A stretch of DNA of 64,000 bases from JAZKHE01 sp040385525 (lineage in GTDB: Bacteria > Bacteroidota > Bacteroidia > UBA4408): the NCBI GenBank assembly GCA_040385525.1, contig JAZKHE010000005.1, positions 124,001-188,000 on the forward strand, read 5' to 3'. This document shows positions 31,870-38,747 of the stretch, piece by piece. Within the stretch, counting starts at the first letter, position 1. Each line of letters opens with the position of its first letter. The position numbers and the translations under genes were made by a program. Below the pieces are notes generated by a model, which was not told where the DNA came from, did not search any database, and saw nothing but the letters and a program-made list of their open reading frames with translations.

Positions 31870-33748
31870 TTTTTATTTCATCAACCACAGCTGGGTCTAA
31901 TAATGTGGAAGTATCGCCTAAATTGTTTAACTCACCTTCTGCCACTTTGCGTAATATTCTGCGCATAATTTTCCCAGAACGAGTTTTAGGTAAACCGCTA
32001 ACAATTTGTATTTTATCGGGTTTAGCAATTGGGCCAATAATTTTATTTACTTCAGCAATAATTTCTTTGCGCAACATTTCGTCATGCTTTTCAGAATTTG
32101 TACAAATTACGTAAGCATAAATTCCTTGTCCTTTAATGTCATGCGGATAGCCAACTACAGCACTTTCTACAATATCAGGGTGCATATTAATTGCACTTTC
32201 TACTTCGGCAGTTCCAATTCTATGGCCCGATACATTTATAACATCATCAACTCTACCTGTAATTCTGTAATACCCATCTGCATCGCGTTTGCAACCATCG
32301 CCAGTAAAATATAAATTTGGGTAAGTTGCAAAATAATTTATGCGGCAACGTTCGTGATCGCCATAGGTTGTGCGAATCATAGCTGGCCATGGAAATTTAA
32401 TACATAAATTTCCTTCAACATCATTGCCTAAAATTTCGTTTCCTTTATCGTCAACTAAAATGGGTTGCACGCCAGGCAATGGAAGTGTAGCATAACCCGG
32501 TTTTGTTTTTGTAACTCCAGCAATTGGAGAAATAAGCATTCCGCCAGTTTCGGTTTGCCACCACGTATCAACAATTGGACATTTTTCTTTACCAATATTT
32601 TTATTGTACCAGTTCCAAGCTTCTTCGTTTATAGGTTCTCCAACAGAACCTAAAACTCTTAAACTCGACAAGTCGTGGTTTTTAACAAAGTCCAAACCAG
32701 CTGCTTCTAAAGCACGAATTGCTGTAGGTGCAGTGTAAAAAATGCTTACTTTGTATTTATCAATTACTTGCCAAAAACGAGATGCGTCGGGATAAGTAGG
32801 TACACCTTCAAAAATAATTCCAGTAGCGCCAGCTAATAAAGGCCCGTAAACTATATACGAATGACCTGTTATCCAGCCAATATCGGCAGTACACCAGTAA
32901 ATATCGTTTTCTTTGTATTGAAAAACATTTCTAAATGTATATTCTGCAAAAACCATATATCCCGCAACAGTGTGCACAACGCCTTTTGGTTTTCCTGTGG
33001 ATCCAGATGTGTAAAGCAAAAACAACATGTCTTCTGCGTCCATAGTTTCTGCTTCGCAAGTTGTTGATGCGTTTTTCATTTCATCGTGCCACCAAAAATC
33101 TCTGCCTTGTTGCATGTTTGTGTTAGAGCCTGTTCTTTTAACTACAATTACAGAATTAATAGAAGGACAAACTTCTAACGCTTCGTCAACTAACGTTTTT
33201 AATGGAATATCTTTATTTACTCTAAAAGAACCATCAGAACATATAACAACAGAGCACTCGCTATCTTGTATTCTGCTTGATAAAGATGAAGCAGAAAAGC
33301 CACCAAAAACTACAGAATGTATTGCACCTATTCTTGCGCATGCTAAAACAGAAATGGCTAATTCAGGAATCATAGGCATGTATAAACAAACTCTATCACC
33401 TTTTTTTACACCTTTATTTTTTAACACATTGGCTAGCTTACAAACTTCGTCTAACAATTGTTTGTAAGTAATTTTTATTTCTTTTTCATTTGGATTGTTA
33501 GGTTCCCAGATGTATGCTATTTTATTAGGGTTTGTGGCAACGTGTCTGTCTAAACAATTTTCTGTAATGTTTAATTTACCGCCACAAAACCAATTTATTT
33601 TTGGTTCCGAAAAATTCCAATCTAAAACTTTATCCCACTTTTTTTTCCAAATAAAACTATCTGCTTTCTCGCCCCAAAACTGTTCAGGATTTTCAACACT
33701 TAATTTGTATTCTGATAAATATTCGTCAAAAGAATTAATAGTTTTCAT
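31853..33748 (-). CDS. acs: Acetyl-CoA synthetase (AMP-forming)
   Basis: 631 residues from the ATG at 33748; the frame extends to 33811 but that stretch is unlike the family. Acetate plus ATP and CoA gives acetyl-CoA. Motifs are the P-loop LLYTSGSTGKPKGVVHT, the WWQTETGG substrate motif, YFTGDGCKRDADGYY and the C-terminal PKTRSGKIMRRILR with the lysine acetylated in known Acs enzymes. The 5' neighbour is GH25 in divergent orientation; the 3' end overlaps the GT39 gene. Confidence 0.97.
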   Translation of the reverse strand: MKTINSFDEYLSEYKLSVENPEQFWGEKADSFIWKKKWDKVLDWNFSEPKINWFCGGKLNITENCLDRHVATNPNKIAYIWEPNNPNEKEIKITYKQLLDEVCKLANVLKNKGVKKGDRVCLYMPMIPELAISVLACARIGAIHSVVFGGFSASSLSSRIQDSECSVVICSDGSFRVNKDIPLKTLVDEALEVCPSINSVIVVKRTGSNTNMQQGRDFWWHDEMKNASTTCEAETMDAEDMLFLLYTSGSTGKPKGVVHTVAGYMVFAEYTFRNVFQYKENDIYWCTADIGWITGHSYIVYGPLLAGATGIIFEGVPTYPDASRFWQVIDKYKVSIFYTAPTAIRALEAAGLDFVKNHDLSSLRVLGSVGEPINEEAWNWYNKNIGKEKCPIVDTWWQTETGGMLISPIAGVTKTKPGYATLPLPGVQPILVDDKGNEILGNDVEGNLCIKFPWPAMIRTTYGDHERCRINYFATYPNLYFTGDGCKRDADGYYRITGRVDDVINVSGHRIGTAEVESAINMHPDIVESAVVGYPHDIKGQGIYAYVICTNSEKHDEMLRKEIIAEVNKIIGPIAKPDKIQIVSGLPKTRSGKIMRRILRKVAEGELNNLGDTSTLLDPAVVDEIKNGAIK

Positions 33749-33876
33749 ACGCAAATAAATTTGAAGGTTTTTAACAAGCATAAATCTAATTAAAATAAAA
33801 AGTGATTGCAACTTTATATAAAAAATTACGTTTCTTGCAGTAATATTTCTATTTTTGAAATTCTAATAAAAAGATT

Positions 33877-34611
33877 GTGAAGAAGTTATTGCTTTTAATT
33901 TTAAGTTTTTTGAGTGTAAATGTCTTAGCGCAAGATATGGATACTGCATTGTATAATTCTATTGAACGTTATCATGCTCAAAAAAACGCTAGATTTAATG
34001 GCTATTACAAAGGAATTGATGTTTCTAAATATCAGCATGAAATTGAATGGAATAGTTTAGATACAACATTGCATTTTATAATTTGCAAAGCAACCGAAGG
34101 AACTACTTTGGTGGATAAAAAATTTAAGCAAAACTGGCAACAAATTGATGATAGGTATAAAAAAGGTGCGTATCATTTTTTTAGACCAGATAAGCCTGGA
34201 AAGGAGCAAGCACAGCTTTTTTTAAAAACTGTAAATTTTGATTGCGGACATATTTTACCCATTATAGATGTAGAATACACGCGAGGTTATAGAAGAACAA
34301 ACCCAAGAATAATGGCTGCCAATTTACATAAGTTTATTGCAGAAATAGAATTGCAGTTGGGTGTAAAGCCTATTATTTATACCAATGGTAAGTTTTGGGA
34401 AAAATATATAAATCCTTATTTTAAATACAAAGAAAGTGATTTTCAGCTATGGATTGCCGATTACCGCCAGAGAGAAAACCCAGGTATTCATAAAGATTGG
34501 CAAGACTGGACAATGTGGCAACACAGTGCCAAAGGATGTGTAGATGGTATAAATTGCGAAGTAGATTTAAACGTTTGTAAAAAACCTTTAGAAGAAATTA
34601 TTATTAAGTAA
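33877..34611 (+). CDS. GH25 lysozyme-like muramidase
   Basis: 244 residues, GTG start, with a signal peptide (about 1-18, ending LAQD). The GH25 core shows YYKGIDVSKYQHEIEW (first catalytic-site Asp), FIICKATEGTTLVD, GAYHFFRPDKPG, the catalytic DVEYTRG and FQLWIADYRQ. Characterised relatives cleave the MurNAc-GlcNAc bond. It is exported, so it could act in cell-wall remodelling or on other bacteria. A -7-like TATTTTTG lies at 33850-33857. No immunity gene is beside it. Confidence 0.92.
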   Translation: MKKLLLLILSFLSVNVLAQDMDTALYNSIERYHAQKNARFNGYYKGIDVSKYQHEIEWNSLDTTLHFIICKATEGTTLVDKKFKQNWQQIDDRYKKGAYHFFRPDKPGKEQAQLFLKTVNFDCGHILPIIDVEYTRGYRRTNPRIMAANLHKFIAEIELQLGVKPIIYTNGKFWEKYINPYFKYKESDFQLWIADYRQRENPGIHKDWQDWTMWQHSAKGCVDGINCEVDLNVCKKPLEEIIIK

Positions 34612-34681
34612 AAGTTAATTAACAATTTCTTTTTTTATTTCTAAATGCATTTTATTAATTTCAATGAAAAATAAATTTACC

Positions 34682-35626
34682 ATGAAAAAATCAATCAAGC
34701 TATTCTCTTTATTATTATTGAGTAGTGTAATAATTTTATCTTCATGTAAAAAGAAAAAAGAAGAAGAGGAACAATTAAAGCAAGACGAAGCTACTTTACA
34801 AACTGAAAACGAAAGCCAGAGTAAAGACCAATCGCAAGTTCAAACCGAAACAAACAATGCTTTTGATGATGCTAACTCCGCTTTTTCTGGTACATCAGCT
34901 GGCAAGTCTACTAACGCTTTAAGCATATGTGGTGCAGCAGTTGATACAAGTTCTATTGCAGCAAAAATTATTTTTATAAATTATGATGGCACAACAACAT
35001 GTACTGGGTACAAAAAATCGGGTAAAATAAAAGTGCAATTAATTTCGGGCACATCGTGGCGCAATGCAGGAGCAACTGTTCAGTTAACCTATTTAGATTA
35101 TAAGGTTACAAAAATTGCAACCGATAAATCAATTGTAATTAATGGTACGCAAAATGTTACAAAACAAAACGCAATAGATTGGATAACATTTCTTACATCG
35201 GGAACAGGTTCTGTAAGTTACAAAACAAGAGCTAATAATATGAGTATAACTTTTGATGAAGGTACAACAAGAACATGGAGTGCAGCCCACACATCATCAT
35301 ATTCTGTTGCTTCTGGAGTTGTAACTGCTTCGCATAGCGGTGATACAACAATTACAGGAGTAAGTTCAGTTTCTCACTGGGGAACAAATCGTTTTGGAAA
35401 AACATTTACAACTGCAATTACTAGTTCAATTGTATCTAACAATACTTGTGGTTGGTGGAAGCCAGTTTCTGGAGTTGTTTCTCACTCGGTTAACACTAAA
35501 TCTTTTTCTACAACCTTTGGTGTAGCATCTGATGGAGTTCCTGTTTCGACAGGATGTGCTTATGGTTTTAAAGTAGATTGGACTGGAGTTGAAGGAACTG
35601 CAAAACAAGCAATAGTTAGTTATTAA
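34682..35626 (+). CDS. Lipoprotein of unknown function
   Basis: 314 residues from the ATG at 34682, with an in-frame ATG also at 34664. A lipoprotein signal peptide ends in the lipobox LSSC, followed by a charged KKKKEEEE string and a Gln/Ser/Glu-rich linker (to about residue 65). The rest is a Thr/Ser/Gly-rich beta protein with repeated strand patterns such as TRTWSAAHTSSY and VASGVVTASHSGDTTITG, suggesting a repetitive beta fold. No enzymatic motif was found. Probably on the outer membrane. A perfect terminator follows. Confidence 0.7.
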   Translation: MKKSIKLFSLLLLSSVIILSSCKKKKEEEEQLKQDEATLQTENESQSKDQSQVQTETNNAFDDANSAFSGTSAGKSTNALSICGAAVDTSSIAAKIIFINYDGTTTCTGYKKSGKIKVQLISGTSWRNAGATVQLTYLDYKVTKIATDKSIVINGTQNVTKQNAIDWITFLTSGTGSVSYKTRANNMSITFDEGTTRTWSAAHTSSYSVASGVVTASHSGDTTITGVSSVSHWGTNRFGKTFTTAITSSIVSNNTCGWWKPVSGVVSHSVNTKSFSTTFGVASDGVPVSTGCAYGFKVDWTGVEGTAKQAIVSY

Positions 35627-35644
35627 TTGAAAGTTGTTTTTCAT

Positions 35645-35678
35645 AAAAAAACCTCAAAGAATTTCTTTGAGGTTTTTT
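35645..35678. terminator. Strong bidirectional terminator after the lipoprotein gene
   Basis: Stem AAAAAACCTCAAAG/CTTTGAGGTTTTTT (14 bp, loop AATTT), followed by T-rich sequence on both strands. Confidence 0.9.
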
Positions 35679-35743
35679 ATTTTTATAAATGTATAGTAAA
35701 CCAATTCACTAATCAACTAATTTACCAACTCTCAACTCAAAAA

Positions 35744-36718
35744 TTACCAACCTAACACCCACGAAAAAATAAGAGGTGCAACAATTGTAGCATCACTTTC
35801 TACAATAAATTTAGGCGTATTAATATCTAATTTACCCCAAGTAATTTTTTCGTTGGGAACAGCTCCTGAGTATGAGCCGTAGCTAGTTGTAGAATCTGAA
35901 ATTTGACAGAAATAGCTCCAGAAAGGAATGTTTTCCATTTCCATATCTTGGTACAACATGGGCACAACACAAATTGGAAAATCGCCAGCAATACCGCCAC
36001 CAATCTGAAAAAATCCAACGCCTTTACCTTCAGAGTTTTTTACATACCAATCAGCTAACCAAGCCATGTACTCAATACCCGATTTCATGGTTGTTGCTTT
36101 AATTTCGTTTTTAATAACGTAAGATGCAAAAATGTTTCCCATAGTCGAATCTTCCCAACCCGGAACTACCATCGGTAAATTGCGTTCAGCAGCAGCTAAC
36201 ATCCACGAGTCTTTAGGATCTATTTCGTAATATTGTTTTAATTCTCCACTTAACAATATTTTGTACATAAACTCATGCGGAAAAAAACGTTCGCCAGCAG
36301 TATCGGCATCTTTCCATATTTTGTGAATGTGTTTTTGTAATCTTCTAAAAGCTTCTTCTTCAGGAATACAAGTATCTGTAACACGATTGTAGTGGTTTTC
36401 TAACAAATCCCACTCGTCTTGCGGCGATAAATCGCGATAATTAGGAACTCTTTTGTAGTGGCTATGCGCAACTAAGTTCATAATATCTTCTTCTAGGTTA
36501 GCGCCTGTGCAAGAAATAATATCTACTTTACCTTGACGAATCATTTCTGCCAACGATTTACCTAACTCAGCAGTACTCATAGCGCCAGCAAGTGTTACCA
36601 TCATTTTGCCACCTTCGGTTAAATGTGTTTCGTAGCCTTTAGCAGCATCAACAAGAGCAGCTGCATTAAAGTGTTTGTAATGTTTTTCAATAAATTGAGA
36701 AATAGGTCCTTTATTCAT
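35744..36718 (-). CDS. Deoxyhypusine synthase family protein
   Basis: 324 residues. NAD-binding and active-site motifs of deoxyhypusine synthases are visible: MVTLAGAMSTAELGKSLAEM, SCTGANLEEDI, GGGIAGDFPICVVPML and the catalytic lysine in EKITWGKLD (Lys296). Bacteria have no eIF5A, so in bacterial relatives the activity is thought to be polyamine-directed, such as homospermidine synthesis or an arginine-related reaction. Substrate cannot be fixed by eye. It is monocistronic, with a -7 box TATTTTTG on the minus strand at 36751-36758. Confidence 0.88.
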   Translation of the reverse strand: MNKGPISQFIEKHYKHFNAAALVDAAKGYETHLTEGGKMMVTLAGAMSTAELGKSLAEMIRQGKVDIISCTGANLEEDIMNLVAHSHYKRVPNYRDLSPQDEWDLLENHYNRVTDTCIPEEEAFRRLQKHIHKIWKDADTAGERFFPHEFMYKILLSGELKQYYEIDPKDSWMLAAAERNLPMVVPGWEDSTMGNIFASYVIKNEIKATTMKSGIEYMAWLADWYVKNSEGKGVGFFQIGGGIAGDFPICVVPMLYQDMEMENIPFWSYFCQISDSTTSYGSYSGAVPNEKITWGKLDINTPKFIVESDATIVAPLIFSWVLGW

Positions 36719-36750
36719 GTTTTGTGTTTTTATTTTGTCTTAATTAGGTG

Positions 36751-36758
36751 CAAAAATA
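36751..36758 (-). promoter_or_regulatory. -7 box of the deoxyhypusine-synthase-like gene
   Basis: TATTTTTG on the minus strand, 33 nt before the ATG at 36718. No well-spaced -33 TTG. Confidence 0.4.
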
Positions 36759-36787
36759 ATATCAATTTTAAGAATACGAGATAAAAC

Positions 36788-36818
36788 TTGCTAAAAGTGC
36801 GAGTGTTTCGTATTTTTG
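36788..36818 (+). promoter_or_regulatory. Promoter of the toxin-antitoxin operon
   Basis: TTG (36788-36790), a 20-nt spacer and TATTTTTG (36811-36818) fit the Bacteroidota consensus. It would first transcribe the tiny ORF at 36848 and then the antitoxin and toxin. Confidence 0.6.
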
Positions 36819-36847
36819 TATAGGTTAAAAGATAAAACGATAAATAA

Positions 36848-36898
36848 ATGAAAGTATTATTAAATATTAAAGACACCAAAGCAGAATTTGTAATGTAG
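36848..36898 (+). pseudogene. Remnant of an antitoxin-like small gene
   Basis: Sixteen codons (MKVLLNIKDTKAEFVM) end in TAG, then the same frame continues LLKNILS before TAA. The start resembles small Bacteroidota proteins that begin MKVLLNIKD...FxLELLK and sit upstream of RelE-family toxins. A GAG-to-TAG change and loss of the rest would explain it. Alternatively it is a short leader peptide. Confidence 0.45.
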
Positions 36899-36943
36899 CT
36901 TTTAAAAAATATACTTTCTTAAACAATTTTAAAATAATTTACA

Positions 36944-37144
36944 ATGAAAACACAATTTGTAACTGATGACCACGGCAAAAAAGTTGCTGTTATTTTGCCT
37001 GTAAAAGAGTACGAAAAAATAATGGATTCGTTAGATGAACTAGAGTGTATTAAGGCATATGATAGCGCTAAGGCTCGTAAACAAGTGTTTTTGTCTGCTG
37101 CAGATGTTTTTAAAGCGATTGAAAAAAAAAGTAAACAAACCTAA
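36944..37144 (+). CDS. Type II antitoxin
   Basis: 66 residues. The start MKTQFVTDDHGKKVAVILP, then VKEYEKIMDSLDELE, matches the short Phd/RelB-like antitoxins of Bacteroidota that pair with RelE toxins. The N-terminal half would bind DNA and the C-terminal helix (DVFKAIEKKSK) would cover the toxin. The stop codon overlaps the toxin start by 1 nt (TAATG). Autorepression from the promoter at 36788-36818 is expected by analogy. Confidence 0.85.
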   Translation: MKTQFVTDDHGKKVAVILPVKEYEKIMDSLDELECIKAYDSAKARKQVFLSAADVFKAIEKKSKQT

Positions 37145-37395
37145 TGTATCAATTGTTAATTGAAAAACAGGTTCAAAAGCAATTAGAAAAAATTCCGGCT
37201 GCTGATTACCAAAGTGTTAAAATCGCTATTATTAATTTAGCTAAAAACCCTCGTCCTACTGGATATAAAAAACTAAAAGGAAGACCCGGTTACCGTATTA
37301 GACAAGGAAATTATCGTGTTGTATATGATATTAACGACCAAATACTTACCGTGTTTATTCTTGCCGCTGGACATAGAAAAGATATTTATAGTTAG
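37144..37395 (+). CDS. RelE/ParE-family toxin
   Basis: 83 residues with the RelE fold pattern: EKQVQKQLEKIPAADYQSV, GYKKLKGRPGYRIRQGNYRVVYDI and FILAAGHRKDIYS. The RxGxYRVVY strand and the C-terminal HRKDIY are typical of ribosome-dependent mRNA interferases of the RelE group. The gene overlaps the antitoxin by 1 nt. It appears intact. Confidence 0.92.
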   Translation: MYQLLIEKQVQKQLEKIPAADYQSVKIAIINLAKNPRPTGYKKLKGRPGYRIRQGNYRVVYDINDQILTVFILAAGHRKDIYS

Positions 37396-37523
37396 TTCTC
37401 AAAACATTTTCCTGAAAAGTACTTTTGTATCAATTTTCAAATCATCCATGTTTTTTATAATAACTTTACCCCACTAATTAACCTAACATAAAGCTAACAA
37501 TTTGTTAAATGTTAAATGCGGTG

Positions 37524-37551
37524 TTGTAAAACATTTTTATTGTTATATTTG
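37524..37551 (+). promoter_or_regulatory. Promoter of the lamin-tail T9SS gene
   Basis: TTG (37524-37526), a 17-nt spacer and TATATTTG (37544-37551), followed by the ATG at 37577. This is a good match to the Bacteroidota consensus. Confidence 0.6.
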
Positions 37552-37576
37552 TAAGCTAATTTCAAATTAAAAAGAA

Positions 37577-38698
37577 ATGAAAAAAATTTTACTAAGTATT
37601 TTTGCTTTAGCATCTGCATCGTTTGCAAATGCACAGTGTACGGAATTGTTTATTTCGGAGTACATTGAGGGTACTAACAACAACAAAGCAATTGAAATTT
37701 ATAACCCAACTAACGCTACAATTGCTTTAAACAGCAAATATAGATTAGTTAGATACAGTAATGCTGATGCTCAAGCTGTTGCAGAAGCTGATAATACAAG
37801 TTGGATAAATTTAGGTGCGGTGAGTATTTCTTCTTACAGTACTTTTGTTTTTGTTTTAGATAAACGTGATGCTGCTGGTACTGGTCAAGAGGCTCCTATT
37901 AGCGCGTCGTTAAAAGCAAAAGCAGATGCTTTAATAGCGCAAAATCCTGTTGCTGGTGCGTATATATGCCCAGTTTACAACACAAACAACACGTTGTATC
38001 ATAATGGAAATGATGCCATTGGTTTACAAAAAGAAACTTCACCAGGTGTTTGGACTTTTGTTGATATTTTTGGTCGTATAGGCGAATGCCCTATTGGTTA
38101 TTCCGATGAAACAAATATGGTTTTGGAATCATCTAATCCATGTGCGTCTTCAACAGCAGGCTGGTCTGACTTAGCTCCTTATTCAGCGCCACCGGCTGGT
38201 TATAACACTGCAGCTCCGCCAACTGGTCAAGGTTTTTATTTTAAAAGAGTTTGGACAACAGACCATAGTTTAAAAAGGAAAGCAACAATAAGAGAAGGTG
38301 TTACTACAAACCCTGCCGCACAAACATTTAATCCTTCTGTTCAGTGGGATTCAACTTACACAGGTCAATCACTAAATAATTTTTCAAATTTAGGTTCACA
38401 TACTTGCGATTGCCAGCCTAGTTCTATAAAAAATGAATTTGCAAGTTCAAAAAACAAATTAGATGTTTTTCCTGTTCCAGCAAATAATGAATTGAATATT
38501 GTATCTGATGCTGCGTTTAGCGCGTTAACAATCTCTTCAGTTGTTGGTCAATTAGTAGTTTCAGTTAATCCATCAGAAATAAAAGGTAAAAACGAATATA
38601 CTTTTGACACTTCAAATTTAGAAGCAGGAATTTACTTTGTAAAAGTTGATTTTGCTGATAAATCAAGCATAAATAGAAAAATAGTAATTAGTAAATAA
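37577..38698 (+). CDS. Secreted lamin-tail-domain protein with T9SS sorting domain
   Basis: 373 residues. A signal peptide (1-19, SFANAQ) is followed by a lamin-tail-like domain (about 20-175: LFISEYIEGTNNNKAIEIYNPT is the classic start). The last 80 residues are a type A T9SS tail: LDVFPVPANNELNIVSD, an ISSVVGQLV strand and GIYFVKVDF...RKIVISK. Lamin-tail domains often accompany secreted nucleases, but no nuclease motif is visible in this protein. It lies upstream of a TonB receptor, separated by a terminator. Confidence 0.9.
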   Translation: MKKILLSIFALASASFANAQCTELFISEYIEGTNNNKAIEIYNPTNATIALNSKYRLVRYSNADAQAVAEADNTSWINLGAVSISSYSTFVFVLDKRDAAGTGQEAPISASLKAKADALIAQNPVAGAYICPVYNTNNTLYHNGNDAIGLQKETSPGVWTFVDIFGRIGECPIGYSDETNMVLESSNPCASSTAGWSDLAPYSAPPAGYNTAAPPTGQGFYFKRVWTTDHSLKRKATIREGVTTNPAAQTFNPSVQWDSTYTGQSLNNFSNLGSHTCDCQPSSIKNEFASSKNKLDVFPVPANNELNIVSDAAFSALTISSVVGQLVVSVNPSEIKGKNEYTFDTSNLEAGIYFVKVDFADKSSINRKIVISK

Positions 38699-38709
38699 TT
38701 TATTTATAT

Positions 38710-38739
38710 GGGCTAAAACGTTATGTTTTAGCCCTTTTT
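38710..38739 (+). terminator. Terminator between the lamin-tail gene and the TonB receptor gene
   Basis: A perfect 10-bp stem (GGGCTAAAAC/GTTTTAGCCC, loop GTTAT) with TTTTT following. It sits only 8 nt before the next ATG, so it could also attenuate the receptor gene. Confidence 0.85.
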
Positions 38740-38747
38740 GTGTTTTT

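Noticed and set aside
33027..33467. 146-codon plus-strand frame opposite acs
   Set aside because: Lies wholly inside the acs gene with strong family motifs on the other strand; no promoter.
35699..35740. CTAATTTACCAACT-like repeat before the deoxyhypusine-synthase-like gene
   Set aside because: Short AT-rich low-complexity tract; no clear repeat unit.
38710..38747. Riboswitch controlling the TonB receptor
   Set aside because: The leader is only a terminator hairpin and 8 nt; no cobalamin or other aptamer features.
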